Origin: Plasticicumulans lactativorans
Lineage (GTDB): Bacteria > Pseudomonadota > Gammaproteobacteria > Competibacterales > Competibacteraceae
Assembly (NCBI RefSeq): GCF_004341245.1
Contig: NZ_SLWY01000001.1
Coordinates: 62,001 to 126,000 of the forward strand
Direction: 5' to 3'
Length of the DNA stretch: 64,000 bases
Notes under the pieces: model-generated
Told to the model about the DNA's origin: nothing
Seen by the model: only the letters and a program-made list of their open reading frames with translations
Database searches by the model: none
Program-made: the position numbers and the translations under genes
In this document: positions 40,262 through 49,437 of the stretch, one piece after another
How positions within the stretch are numbered: position 1 is the first letter of the stretch
How the letters are laid out: the number at the start of each line of letters is the position of its first letter

Positions 40262-42022
40262 ATGTCGTCGATCCCGCCCCGCCACGGCCGCCCCCCGCTC
40301 CACCGCCACGCGCTGCCGGCTGCGCTCGCCGCGTGGCTCGCGCTCGCCGGCGGCGCGGCGCGCGGCGCCGAACCCGATCCGCTGTTCAACCCCAAGCCGC
40401 TGCCCGACGACGTCGAGCTGCCGCTGCCCTGCAACGGCCGGCTGACGCTGCGCTACGTCTACGTGCTGAGCAAGGGCGTGCTCGACGACCGCGAGGTCAA
40501 CCTCGGCTACGCCTTCGCCGAGGACGAACCCGGCTACCGCCAGGCCTTCATCGCCGGCAGCCGGCGCCAGTTCATCAACGGGCAGTTCGAGCTCGCCGAC
40601 CTGCCGGCGTCGTGGCGCGAGCACGTGGCGCCGCGCCTGCCGGCACAGCCCGAGGGCGGGCTGAAGCCGATGTTCTATTTCGTCGGCAAGTACGAGGTCA
40701 CCGCCTACCAGTTCGCGCTGGTGATGGCGCTCGAGCCCTACCTGACCGGTGCCGCGGCCGAGCCGCCGCCGTGCCCGCCGCCGCCCAGCGGCGCGGCGGG
40801 GCGGCTGCCGAAGGTGGGGGTGTCGTGGTTCGAGGCGCTGCGCTTCACCGAGCTGTACAGCGAGTGGCTCGCGCGCGCGCAGCGCGACGCACTGCCGGCG
40901 GTCGCCGGCGGGCCCGACGCCGGCCGCGGCGGGGCGCTCGCCTTCGTGCGCCTGCCGACCGAGGTCGAGTGGGAGTTCGCCGCCCGCGGCGGCCAGGCGG
41001 TCGAGCGCCAGGCGCTGGAGGCGCGGCTGTTCCCGCGCCGCACCGAGGGCGCCAAGGAGGACGGGCCGTTGCGCGACTGGGCGGTGTTCAACCAGGTCGC
41101 CGGCGGCAGCGGGCAGGGCGCACGGCTCGCCCCGGTGGGCACGCGGCTGCCGAACCCGGTGGGGCTGCACGACGTGATCGGCAACGCCGCCGAGATGGTG
41201 CTCGACCCGTTCCAGCTGGTGCGCGGCGGCGGGCGTTCCGACGGCGGCTTCGGCGGCTTCATCGTCAAGGGCGGCAACTACCAGGAAGGCGAGCAGACCC
41301 TGTTCACCGGCATGCGCCGCGAGTACCCGCTGTTCGCCGACGACGGCCGTCCGCTGCGCAACGACACCACCGGCTTTCGCATCGCCCTCGGCACGCTGGC
41401 CGCGCCGCGCGCGCGCTACGAGGAGCTGTTCGAGCGCTGGCGCAGCGACGGCCGTGCCGCGGGGCTGTCGGATGCGATCGACCGCGCCCGCGACCCCACC
41501 GAGCTGCTCGACGCGATCATCGCCGCCAGCGCCGAGCCGCGCCTGAAGCGCGCGCTCGGCGAGGTCAACGAGGAGCTCAAGCGCAACATCGAGCTGTTCG
41601 CGCGCCAGCGCCGCGAGGCGGCCAACGCGCTGATCCAGTCGGCCTCGCTGGTCGCCGAGACCATCGCCAATTACAACATCCGCCTGACCAACCTGAAGAA
41701 CGACCTGGAGCGCGCGCGCGCCGCCCGCGACGCGCGCAGCACCGAGGTCTACGCCCAGGCGATCGACAACGGCACGGCGGCGATGCGCGGGGCGCTGACC
41801 ATCTACCTCGACAACGTCGCCACCGGCACGCGCTACGCGACCGACGTGTTCAACGAGGAGTACCAGCGGGTGCAGCAGTCCCTCGCGCTGAAGCCGGTGA
41901 TCGGGCGCAGCCTGCTCGCGCGCGCCGCGCTGTTCACCCGCCACGTCGACGAATACCGCCGCGTCGGCCGGCTCGACCCCGAGCGCACGCTCGGTGACGT
42001 GCTGGCGCCGGTCAACCGCTGA
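40262..42022 (+). CDS. tagR: Secreted FGE/SUMF1-fold protein (TagR-like)
   Basis: 586 residues. A signal peptide (ALPAALAAWLALAGGAARG, cleavage near residue 37) exports it to the periplasm. The middle (about 135-380) is a formylglycine-generating-enzyme-like domain: GKYEVTAYQFALVM, RLPTEVEWEFAARGG, GLHDVIGNAAEMV, VKGGNY and TTGFRIAL. I do not see the paired cysteines of true FGEs, so a binding rather than an enzymatic role is likely. The C-terminal ~190 residues are helical, coiled-coil-like. P. aeruginosa TagR has the same fold and activates PpkA from the periplasm. Confidence 0.78.
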   Translation: MSSIPPRHGRPPLHRHALPAALAAWLALAGGAARGAEPDPLFNPKPLPDDVELPLPCNGRLTLRYVYVLSKGVLDDREVNLGYAFAEDEPGYRQAFIAGSRRQFINGQFELADLPASWREHVAPRLPAQPEGGLKPMFYFVGKYEVTAYQFALVMALEPYLTGAAAEPPPCPPPPSGAAGRLPKVGVSWFEALRFTELYSEWLARAQRDALPAVAGGPDAGRGGALAFVRLPTEVEWEFAARGGQAVERQALEARLFPRRTEGAKEDGPLRDWAVFNQVAGGSGQGARLAPVGTRLPNPVGLHDVIGNAAEMVLDPFQLVRGGGRSDGGFGGFIVKGGNYQEGEQTLFTGMRREYPLFADDGRPLRNDTTGFRIALGTLAAPRARYEELFERWRSDGRAAGLSDAIDRARDPTELLDAIIAASAEPRLKRALGEVNEELKRNIELFARQRREAANALIQSASLVAETIANYNIRLTNLKNDLERARAARDARSTEVYAQAIDNGTAAMRGALTIYLDNVATGTRYATDVFNEEYQRVQQSLALKPVIGRSLLARAALFTRHVDEYRRVGRLDPERTLGDVLAPVNR

Positions 42023-42169
42023 CGCCGGCGTTGCGGCGCGGGCGTGCACCGCAAGGGCCCGGCTGCTTGCACTAAAGTGAAGGCGTAAGCGCGGTGCCTG
42101 CCGTGGCACCGCGCACGGGACAAGCCCGCGCAACCCCAGAACGACCCCATAACGAAGGGAGAATCCATC

Positions 42170-43051
42170 ATGACGAGCCGTTCCTCGCACTGCACCGCCG
42201 CCCGCGCGCTGGCCGCCGCCGTGGCGCTCTCGCTCGGCCTGGGCGGCTGCGTCACCCTGGGCAACCCGACGTCCACGGTGGCGCAGAGCGTCGTCGCCAA
42301 CTACTACCCGCGCTGCTACGAGCCGGTTGCCTACCTGCGCCAGTCCGAGGAGCGCCTGCAGCAGTCGGTGGTCGCCGGCGCGGCCACCGGCGCGCTCGCC
42401 GGCGGCCTGCTCGGCGCGCTCACCGGTGGCGACAACGCCGGGCGCAACGCGCTGATCGGCGCGGCGGTCGGTGCCGTCGCCGGTGGTGTCAGCGGCTACT
42501 ACATGGAGAAGCAGAAGCAGGTGGCCGAGGACAGCGCGCGCTTCGCCGCCTACGGCGACGACATCAACCAGGCCACCGGCGAGTTCGACCGCACCATCGC
42601 CTCGGCCAAGCAGGCGCAGTCCTGCTACCAGAAGGAGTACCAGACCCTGCTGCAGGCCAAGCGCGGCAAGCGCATGAGCGACAGCGAAGGGCGCGCGCGC
42701 CTGGCCGAGATCGTCACCGGGCTGAACGAGACCAACGCGTTGATGACCGCCGTCGACGGGCGCCTGGGCGAGAACCTCAACACCTACACCCAGGCCTACG
42801 AGACCGACCTGCAGAAGGGCGGCTACGAGCGCGAGCAGGTGCAGGCGGTGGCCACGCGCAAGGCGCGCCCGCCGAAGCCGATCCCGGCCGAGGCGGTCAA
42901 GACCGAGCAGCAGCTGAAGAAGGCCACCGACAAGCGCGAGGAGGGCAAGCTGGTGGTCAGCCGCGGCAATTCGCTGGTGCGCGACATCTGCTCGAACCCC
43001 GACATGGGCGACTGGGGCCCCGGCAACGCCTGCCAGGGCAAGGGTGCCTGA
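42170..43051 (+). CDS. tagQ: Glycine-zipper lipoprotein (TagQ-like)
   Basis: 293 residues. The lipobox LGGC near residue 27 marks a lipoprotein. No Asp follows the cysteine, consistent with an outer-membrane destination. A glycine-zipper hairpin (AGAATGALAGGLLGALTGGD and ALIGAAVGAVAGGVSGYY) is followed by a charged helical region. It is last in the kinase-ATPase-permease-FGE row, where TagQ, an outer-membrane lipoprotein that places TagR, would be expected. Homology to TagQ is inferred from position, lipobox and size, and is less secure than the neighbours' assignments. Confidence 0.6.
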   Translation: MTSRSSHCTAARALAAAVALSLGLGGCVTLGNPTSTVAQSVVANYYPRCYEPVAYLRQSEERLQQSVVAGAATGALAGGLLGALTGGDNAGRNALIGAAVGAVAGGVSGYYMEKQKQVAEDSARFAAYGDDINQATGEFDRTIASAKQAQSCYQKEYQTLLQAKRGKRMSDSEGRARLAEIVTGLNETNALMTAVDGRLGENLNTYTQAYETDLQKGGYEREQVQAVATRKARPPKPIPAEAVKTEQQLKKATDKREEGKLVVSRGNSLVRDICSNPDMGDWGPGNACQGKGA

Positions 43052-43059
43052 TGCCGTTG

Positions 43060-43095
43060 CCCCCATCCCCGCCGCCTCAGGGGAGGGGATGGGGG
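43060..43095. terminator. Bidirectional hairpin between tagQ-like and OMP genes
   Basis: CCCCCATCCCC (43060-43070) pairs with GGGGATGGGGG (43085-43095). It begins 8 bp after the lipoprotein stop and ends directly before the stop of the converging outer-membrane protein gene. It can terminate both transcripts. Confidence 0.7.
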
Positions 43096-43096
43096 T

Positions 43097-44308
43097 TCAG
43101 AACCGGTAGCCGAAGTTGACCTTGAAGCCGCTGACGTCGTTGTCGCCGCTGAGGTAGGTCAGCCCGAGCGAGACCTTGTCGATCACGCTGCCGCCGACCT
43201 GCATGCGGGTGGTCGCGGCGATGCCGAATTCCTGCTGGTTCTCGGAGTAGAGCTCGCTGCCGTAGAAGCGCGTATCGATGATCCACGCGCGCCAGATCGC
43301 GCCGCTGCCGAGAAAGGTGTCGCGCAGCGGGCCGGACAGGTCGAGCGCGTTGCGGAACATCCGGTTCGACAGATCGTAGTCGGCGTGGTAGTCGCCGACG
43401 TCGAGGGCGTTGGTGCGGTAGAGGCCGAGCATGTCGGTCAGGCCGAGCCTGTAGTCGCCGAAGTCCCATGTGTAGCGGCTGGTCAGCGAGCCTGAATACA
43501 TCGTCGCGCCGCCACCGAGATCCTCCGAGCCACCGGCGCCGATGCGCAGCGCCGGGGTCAGGCTCCATTGCGGCGTCACCGGCACGCGCAGGGCGCCGCC
43601 GACGCTCAGGTTGTACGTGCTCGCCCCCTGCGTGTCGACCCAGTTGATCGGCATGTCGAGGGTCAGCTGGTAGCCGTTGCCGATGTCGCGGCGGTAGCTG
43701 AGCGGCAGGGTGGTGACGTTCTGGTCGAAGCCCCCCGACGAGTAACGATCGAAGCGCAGCCCGGCGCCGAAGGCCGCCGCCACGCCGCCCGTGGTGCTGC
43801 CAGGGGAGGTGTTGTCGGCCTCCATCACATTGCCGAAGTCCTGCACGCCCATCTGCGACATCAGCGAGGCCGGGTTGCCGGCGATCGGGTCCACCGGCGA
43901 AACGCGCGCCAGTTCCTTCAGCATGCGCTTCAGGATGTCGTCGCCGTTGGCCTTCAGGAAATCCTCGAAGCGGTCGCGGCTGTCGTCGCGGTCGCTGCCG
44001 GTGAAGCTCTCGTCGATGCCGAGCGAGGGGACGCGAAAGCGCAGCGTCGTGGCGTTCGTGGCGAACGCGGCCTCGGCCGGCAGCCCACGCACATACAGGG
44101 TTGCCGTTGTCGCCGAGGTTTCGGTGTAGGCAGGATTGGTTTGCTTGAGCCCCTTGGTGCTCAGCGAATTGAGCAGGTCGGTGACCGTGTCGTAGCTCTT
44201 GCGTGCTTCGCTGCCACCATTCACCGTCACGCCGGTGACGAAGAGATCATCGGCGCTGGCTGCCGGTACGGCCAGCGCGAGCAGCAGGCCTGCCATGCCT
44301 CGATACAT
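43097..44308 (-). CDS. Predicted outer-membrane beta-barrel protein
   Basis: 403 residues. A signal peptide (GMAGLLLALAVPAASA, cleavage near residue 20) is followed by an N-terminal soluble region (about 25-180) and a run of alternating polar/aromatic strands (YQLTLDMPINWV, TSRYTWDFGDYRLGLTDML, SLGLTYLSG). It ends FGYRF; a C-terminal aromatic residue is the recognition signal of BAM substrates. Start MYRGMAGLL has GAGG 8 bp upstream. It converges with the tagQ-like gene and is divergent from dgt. I do not recognise a named family. Function is unknown. Confidence 0.72.
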   Translation of the reverse strand: MYRGMAGLLLALAVPAASADDLFVTGVTVNGGSEARKSYDTVTDLLNSLSTKGLKQTNPAYTETSATTATLYVRGLPAEAAFATNATTLRFRVPSLGIDESFTGSDRDDSRDRFEDFLKANGDDILKRMLKELARVSPVDPIAGNPASLMSQMGVQDFGNVMEADNTSPGSTTGGVAAAFGAGLRFDRYSSGGFDQNVTTLPLSYRRDIGNGYQLTLDMPINWVDTQGASTYNLSVGGALRVPVTPQWSLTPALRIGAGGSEDLGGGATMYSGSLTSRYTWDFGDYRLGLTDMLGLYRTNALDVGDYHADYDLSNRMFRNALDLSGPLRDTFLGSGAIWRAWIIDTRFYGSELYSENQQEFGIAATTRMQVGGSVIDKVSLGLTYLSGDNDVSGFKVNFGYRF

Positions 44309-44480
44309 GTCGTCAGCCTCTAGGGTAGGGCAGGCAGGGCCTGCGTTCGGATTGTCGGGCGTTGCGGGCGTTGCGGGCGGGGCGCGCGGCCCTGCGCGTG
44401 TACGCATCAGGATAGTGGCTTTCGCCACAGTTTTGTTGCATACGTGATTTCCTGTGTGCGGGAATGAAACAGGAGGCCCC

Positions 44481-45830
44481 GTGGATTGGACCCGGCTGCT
44501 GTCACGCGAACGCCTCGGTACCGGCAGCAAGGTCGGGGCGCGCGACGAAGCGCAGCGCAGCGATTTCCAGCGCGATTTCGACCGCATCGTGTTCTCGTCG
44601 GCCTTCCGCCGCCTGCAGGACAAGACGCAGGTGTTCCCGCTGTCGTCGAACGACTACGTGCGCACGCGCCTCACCCACAGCCTGGAGGTGTCGAGCGTCG
44701 CGCGCAGCCTCGGCAGCCGCGTCGGCGAGGACGTGATCGCCCGCCATGCCCTCAGCGGCGTCTCCGCGGCCGACATCGGCGCGATCATCGCCGCCGCGGC
44801 GCTGGCGCACGATCTGGGCAATCCGCCCTTCGGCCACGCCGGCGAGGACGGCATCCGGCAGTGGTTCCAGGAATCGGCCCTGGCCCGCAACCTGCTGGAG
44901 CAGATGAGCCCGGCCGAGCGCGAGGACCTGCTGCGCTTCGAAGGCAACGCCCAGGGCTTCCGCCTGGTGACGCGGCTGCAGAGCCCCGACAACCCCGGCG
45001 GCATGCAGCTCACCTTCGCCACCCTCGGCAGCTGCGCCAAGTACCCGCGTGGCTCGCAGCCGGCGCCGGGCGGCACCGGCGTGGCGTTCCGCAAGTTCGG
45101 CTACTTCCAGGCCGATACGGCCGCCTTCGCGCAGATGGCCGACGGCCTCGGCCTGAGCGCGGTGGGGCCGGGCGCCTGGCAGCGCCACCCGCTCGCCTAC
45201 CTGCTGGAGGCCGCCGACGACATCTGCTATCGCATCGTCGACCTCGAGGACGCGGTGCGCCTCGGCCAGCTCGATCACCGCGAGGTCCTCGAACTGCTGC
45301 TGCCGGTCGCGGGGGTGGCGACCGACTCGGCGCGGCTGCGGCAGCTGAGCCGGCCGAAGGAGCGCATCGAGTACCTGCGGGCGAAGGCGATCGGTGCGCT
45401 GGTCAACCAGGTGCACACGGTGTTCATGGACTGCGAGACGGCGATCCTCGGCGGTCGCCTCGGCCACGAACTGCTCGACGTGATCCCGAGCCGCGAGGCG
45501 ATGCACGCGATGAAGGCGCTGGCGGCGCGCAAGGTCTACGTGTCGACGCCGGTGGTGGAGGTGCAGGTGGCCGGCTTCGAGGTGCTGGGCGGCCTGCTCG
45601 AAGCCTTCGTCGGGGCGGTGAACGGCGCCGCGGAACGCGGCGCGCGCATGAATGCCCGGCATCGCATGCTGCTGCAACTGCTGCCCGAGCAGTTCAGCGG
45701 CGCCGACCGCGTGCCGGACGCCGACCCCTATCTGCGCACGCTGCGCATCACCGATTACGTCTCGGGAATGACCGATTCCTACGCGGTCACGCTGTTCCGC
45801 AAGATCACCGGCATGTCGCTCGGGGTGTGA
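44481..45830 (+). CDS. dgt: dGTP triphosphohydrolase
   Basis: Cleaves dGTP (or other dNTPs) to the nucleoside and triphosphate. 449 residues. The HD-domain metal site is spread over RRLQDKTQVFPL, TRLTHSLEVSSVARSLG and AALAHDLGNPPFGHAGE, with YLLEAADDICYRIVDLED downstream. The start was set at a GTG preceded by AGGAGG 4 bp away; an earlier in-frame GTG has no such site. It is divergent from the outer-membrane protein gene. Confidence 0.95.
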   Translation: MDWTRLLSRERLGTGSKVGARDEAQRSDFQRDFDRIVFSSAFRRLQDKTQVFPLSSNDYVRTRLTHSLEVSSVARSLGSRVGEDVIARHALSGVSAADIGAIIAAAALAHDLGNPPFGHAGEDGIRQWFQESALARNLLEQMSPAEREDLLRFEGNAQGFRLVTRLQSPDNPGGMQLTFATLGSCAKYPRGSQPAPGGTGVAFRKFGYFQADTAAFAQMADGLGLSAVGPGAWQRHPLAYLLEAADDICYRIVDLEDAVRLGQLDHREVLELLLPVAGVATDSARLRQLSRPKERIEYLRAKAIGALVNQVHTVFMDCETAILGGRLGHELLDVIPSREAMHAMKALAARKVYVSTPVVEVQVAGFEVLGGLLEAFVGAVNGAAERGARMNARHRMLLQLLPEQFSGADRVPDADPYLRTLRITDYVSGMTDSYAVTLFRKITGMSLGV

Positions 45831-45852
45831 GGCGGCGGGCTGCGGCGGCCCC

Positions 45853-46272
45853 TTACAGCCGCTCCGGCAGGTGTTTGCGGATGGCGTCGACGTCGAGCTG
45901 GGTCAGGTCCTTGTCGAGCGTGTCGACCAGGAGCTGGCTGGTGGGGGTGTCGAGCTTGCTGCGCAGCAGGCCGAGGAAGGCCGGCGCGGCGGCGATGTAG
46001 AGGCGCTCGAACTGACCCTGCGTGCGACCCATGCGCAGGTGTTCGGCCAGCTCGCGGGCGAAGCTCAGGGCCTCGTTGCGACGCGGGGCGTCGCATTCGA
46101 GGTCGCCGCTGCCGCTGCCGTTGCCCTGCTGCTCGGCGAGCAGATCGCGGGCTTTGGCACGCCCTTCGGGGTGTTCGAAACGGCCGATCTCGTGCAGGGG
46201 CTGATGGGCCTTGTTGGCGCTGAAAATGCGCGCGCGGCTGCTGTCCGCCACCAGTATCCACGTTGCGGTCAT
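45853..46272 (-). CDS. Host attachment family protein
   Basis: 139 residues, soluble. It starts MTATWILVADSSRARIFSA and includes RNEALSFARELAEHLRMG, FERLYIAAAPAFLGLLRSKL and a conserved end DLTQLDVDAIRKHLPERL, the pattern of the family first named for Agrobacterium plant attachment. The fold resembles archaeal release factor/eRF1-like proteins, and most bacterial members have no proven role in attachment. It converges with dgt (22 bp between the stops). Confidence 0.85.
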   Translation of the reverse strand: MTATWILVADSSRARIFSANKAHQPLHEIGRFEHPEGRAKARDLLAEQQGNGSGSGDLECDAPRRNEALSFARELAEHLRMGRTQGQFERLYIAAAPAFLGLLRSKLDTPTSQLLVDTLDKDLTQLDVDAIRKHLPERL

Positions 46273-46439
46273 GCGCTCACCTCACTGAAAGTCCGGCGGT
46301 CGCCGGAGTCCGTCGCCCGCGAGGGTCCGCGCGGCGGCGGACCGGACCGCGCGAGGCGCGGCGGGCACAGGCCCCAAGCATAGGCCAGCGCCCCGGGGCT
46401 TCTCCAGCCGCGGGGCGTCGGGGCGCGCGGGGCGGGGCT

Positions 46440-47159
46440 TCAGCTGTCGAGGTCGTCCATCGTCAGCTGTTCCTTCTTCACGTGGCGGACGTCCTTGCCC
46501 TTGACCAGGTAGACGACGTACTCGGCGATGTTCTTCGAGTGGTCGCCGATGCGTTCGAGGGCCTTGATGATGAAGATCGCGTCGATCGCGTGCCCGATCG
46601 TGCGCGGGTCCTCCATCATGAAGGTGGCGAGCCGGCGCAGCGAGGACTGGAACTCGCCGTCGAGCTCGTCGTCGCCCTTGGCGATCGCGAGCGCGGTGGC
46701 GACGTCCATGCGCGCCAGCGCGTCGAGCGCGCCATGCAGCATCGCCACCGCGAGCTTGGCCATGCTGGCGACGTCGCGCAGCAGCTTGGCGTGCGGGATG
46801 TTGGTGCCGTCGTACATGCGCGCGGTCATGCGCGCGATCTTCTCGGCCTCGTCGCCGATGCGCTCGAGGTCGGTGACGGTCTTCGCCATCGACAGGATCA
46901 GGCGCAGGTCCGAGCCCACCGGCTGGCGCAGCGCCAGCAGGTTGACCACCTCCTCGTCGGCGCGCACGTCGAAGCCGTTGACGACGTGGTCGCGGGCGAC
47001 CACCTCGCGGGCGGCGACCAGGTCCTCGTCCTGCAGCGCCTGCACCGCGCGGGTGATCTGGTCTTCGACCAGGCCGCCCATCTCCAGCACCAGGCTGCGC
47101 AGGTTGCCGAGCTGCTGGTCGTAGCGTTTTACGGTGTGGCCTTCGGTGCTCACGGTCAT
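46440..47159 (-). CDS. phoU: Phosphate transport regulator PhoU
   Basis: 239 residues, two repeated three-helix bundles. LRSLVLEMGGLVEDQITRAV and LRLILSMAKTVTDLERIGDEAEKIA give one half; DDELDGEFQSSLRRLATFMM and FIIKALERIGDHSKNIAEYVVYLVKG the other. Both contain the E/DxxxD metal-binding motif of PhoU (LERIGDEAE and LERIGDHSK). It dampens phosphate uptake and PhoR signalling through the Pst complex. Last gene of the pst operon, 22 bp after pstB. The phoB and phoR genes are not in the window. Confidence 0.97.
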   Translation of the reverse strand: MTVSTEGHTVKRYDQQLGNLRSLVLEMGGLVEDQITRAVQALQDEDLVAAREVVARDHVVNGFDVRADEEVVNLLALRQPVGSDLRLILSMAKTVTDLERIGDEAEKIARMTARMYDGTNIPHAKLLRDVASMAKLAVAMLHGALDALARMDVATALAIAKGDDELDGEFQSSLRRLATFMMEDPRTIGHAIDAIFIIKALERIGDHSKNIAEYVVYLVKGKDVRHVKKEQLTMDDLDS

Positions 47160-47181
47160 CGTGCGGATCTCCTGTGGCCGC

Positions 47182-48072
47182 TCAGCCGAAGCGGCCGGTG
47201 ATGTAGCCTTCGGTCAGCTTGTGGACGGGGTTGGTGAAGATCTGCTCGGTTTCGCCGACCTCGATCAGGTCCCCCAGGTGGAAGTAGGCGGTGCGCTGCG
47301 ACACGCGCGCGGCCTGCTGCATCGAGTGGGTGACGATCACGATCGAGAAGTTCGCCCGCAGCTCGTCGATCAGCTCCTCGATCTTCGCGGTGGCGATGGG
47401 GTCGAGCGCCGAGCAGGGTTCGTCCATCAGGATCACCTCGGGGCTCACCGAGATCGCGCGTGCGATGCACAGGCGCTGCTGCTGGCCGCCCGACAGACCG
47501 GTGCCGGGCTGGTGCAGGCGGTCCTTGACCTCGTTCCACAGGCCGGCCTTCTCCAGCGCCCACTGCACCAGGTCCTCGAGTTCGGACTTGGAGCTGACCA
47601 TGCCGTGGATGCGCGGGCCGTAGGCGACGTTGTCGAAGATCGACTTGGGGAAGGGGTTGGGCTTCTGGAACACCATGCCGACGCGGGCGCGCAACTGCAC
47701 CACGTCGAGGTCGCGGGCGTAGATGTCGTGGCCGTCGAGGGTGATCTCGCCGCTGACGCGGCAGCCGTCGATGGTGTCGTTCATGCGGTTCAGGCAGCGC
47801 AGGAAGGTCGACTTGCCGCAGCCCGAGGGGCCGATGAAGGCGATCACCTCGTTGGTGCCGATGTCGATCGTCACGTGCTTGATCGCGTGCTTGTCGCCGT
47901 AGTGGACGTTGACGTCGCGGGCCGACATCTTCGGGTTGTCGACGGTCACCAGGCCCACGGTCCGATGGCCTTCGGGTGCGGGTTCGGTCGCGTTGAAGGC
48001 GAGATCCTGCGGATGGGCAGCCATGACGGGCTCCTGATGGATGGCTCGCTGCTGGGCGATGGCGGTGTTCAT
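47182..48072 (-). CDS. pstB: Phosphate ABC transporter ATP-binding protein PstB
   Basis: 296 residues. Walker [11 protein letters not shown]-loop [19 protein letters not shown] (a PstB hallmark), signature LSGGQQQRL, Walker [14 protein letters not shown] and switch His [11 protein letters not shown]. An N-terminal extension of about 45 residues precedes the ATPase core ([14 protein letters not shown]). Met17 or Met49 are alternative starts, but the first ATG has a GGAG upstream. It energises the PstCA channel and is followed by phoU after 22 bp. Confidence 0.97.
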   Translation of the reverse strand: MNTAIAQQRAIHQEPVMAAHPQDLAFNATEPAPEGHRTVGLVTVDNPKMSARDVNVHYGDKHAIKHVTIDIGTNEVIAFIGPSGCGKSTFLRCLNRMNDTIDGCRVSGEITLDGHDIYARDLDVVQLRARVGMVFQKPNPFPKSIFDNVAYGPRIHGMVSSKSELEDLVQWALEKAGLWNEVKDRLHQPGTGLSGGQQQRLCIARAISVSPEVILMDEPCSALDPIATAKIEELIDELRANFSIVIVTHSMQQAARVSQRTAYFHLGDLIEVGETEQIFTNPVHKLTEGYITGRFG

Positions 48073-48108
48073 CGTAGTCGGTCTCCGTGCGGGAGGGGCG
48101 CGGCCGGT

Positions 48109-49437
48109 CTACCAGCGCCGCTCGAAGCGCTTGCGCAGGATCACGGCGAGGGCGTTCATCGCGACCATGAAGCCGAGCAGCACCAGGATCGCGGCCGAGG
48201 TGCGCTCGACGAAGGCGCGTTCGGGGCTGTCGGCCCACAGGTAGATCTGCACCGGCAGCACCGTCGCGTGCGAGGTGAAGCCGGTCGGCACGTCGACGAT
48301 GAAGGCCACCATGCCGATCATCAGCAGCGGCGCGGTTTCGCCGAGCGCGCGCGACATGCCGATGATCGCGCCGGTCAGCATGCCCGGCAGCGCGAGCGGC
48401 AGCACGTGGTGCGTCACCGTCTGCATCTTCGAGGCGCCCATGCCGAGTGCGGCCTCGCGGATCGACGGCGGTACCGAGGTCAGTGCGGCGCGCGAGGCGA
48501 TGATGATCACCGGCAGCGTCATCAGCGTCAGCACCAGGCCACCGACCAGCGGCGCCGAGCGCGGCAGGCCGAACCAGTTGATGAACACCGCCAGGCCGAG
48601 CAGGCCGTAGACGATCGACGGCACCGCGGCGAGGTTGTTGATGTTGACCTCGATCAGGTCGGTCCAGCGGTTGCGCGGGGCGAACTCCTCGAGGTAGATC
48701 GCCGCGGCGACGCCGATCGGGAAGGACAGCGCGAGCGTGACGACCATCGTGTAGAAGGAGCCCATCACCGCGCCCCAGATGCCCGCCTGCTCCGGCTCGC
48801 GCGAGTCGCCGGCGGTGAACAGCACGCTGTTGAAGCGCCGCTCGATGCGCCCTTCGGCGGCGAGCTTGTCGAGCCAGCCGAGCTGGCGGTCGCTGATCTT
48901 GCGGTCGCTCTCGGGCAGGTTGCGGTCGATACCGCCCTTGAGCGTGGCGTCGACCAGCGCGCTGGCGAGCACCCACACCGGGCGCGTCTGGCCGACCAGC
49001 AGCGGATCGGCGAGCACCATCTCGCGCAACTGGTAGTTGGCGGCGCTGCTGATGAGCCCCTGCGCCTCGCGCAGCGCGGCGCGGCCCTCGGTGTCGGGGA
49101 GCTGGCTGCGCAGCGTGTTGCGCACCAGCGTGAGGTAGTTGGCGCTGCCGAGGGTGGCGGGATCGCGCTTGCCGTCGGGGTCGAGCACGTCGGCGGCGAA
49201 GTTCACGTCGAGCTTGACGTAGGTCTGCCGGAAGGCCGAGGCGCCGTTGCCGATGATGGTGACGAACAGCGTCACCAGGAACAGCAGGCTCAGTCCCAGC
49301 GCGGCGATGCCGTAGGCGCGGAAGCGCCGCTCCGCGGCGTTGCGGCGGGTCACCAGCGCCAGATGCGCCTTGCCGCCGATGCGGCGCTCCTCGGGGATCG
49401 TGTACACGCCGCGCGCAGTCGTCGTGGGCTTATTCAT
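48109..49437 (-). CDS. pstA: Phosphate ABC transporter permease PstA
   Basis: 442 residues, longer than the ~290-residue E. coli protein. The first helix (ALGLSLLFLVTLFVTIIG, about 44-61) is followed by a ~130-residue periplasmic insertion (DUF3333-type in related PstA). The standard permease core then follows, with NNLAAVPSIVYGLLGLAVF and the ATPase-contact EAALGMGASKMQTVTHHVLPLALPG. The start overlaps pstC's end by 8 bp, so translation is coupled. Confidence 0.95.
   Translation of the reverse strand: MNKPTTTARGVYTIPEERRIGGKAHLALVTRRNAAERRFRAYGIAALGLSLLFLVTLFVTIIGNGASAFRQTYVKLDVNFAADVLDPDGKRDPATLGSANYLTLVRNTLRSQLPDTEGRAALREAQGLISSAANYQLREMVLADPLLVGQTRPVWVLASALVDATLKGGIDRNLPESDRKISDRQLGWLDKLAAEGRIERRFNSVLFTAGDSREPEQAGIWGAVMGSFYTMVVTLALSFPIGVAAAIYLEEFAPRNRWTDLIEVNINNLAAVPSIVYGLLGLAVFINWFGLPRSAPLVGGLVLTLMTLPVIIIASRAALTSVPPSIREAALGMGASKMQTVTHHVLPLALPGMLTGAIIGMSRALGETAPLLMIGMVAFIVDVPTGFTSHATVLPVQIYLWADSPERAFVERTSAAILVLLGFMVAMNALAVILRKRFERRW

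Noticed and set aside
40262-42022. A true sulfatase-activating formylglycine-generating enzyme
   Set aside because: The paired active-site cysteines are not visible, no sulfatase gene is near, and the neighbourhood is that of TagR.
34822-43051. A MacB-type macrolide or LolCDE lipoprotein exporter as the explanation for the ATPase/permease pair
   Set aside because: The partner genes (vWA kinase, FGE-fold protein, glycine-zipper lipoprotein) fit the Tag module; no MacA adaptor or lipoprotein-release genes are present.
40121-43066. A 981-codon leftward open frame opposite the tagR- and tagQ-like genes
   Set aside because: It is a shadow of genes with signal peptides, a lipobox and domain motifs on the other strand.
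46273-46439. A promoter (TATGCT on the complement near 46377-46382) for the host attachment gene
   Set aside because: No matching -35, and it lies over 100 bp from the start codon; too weak to call.
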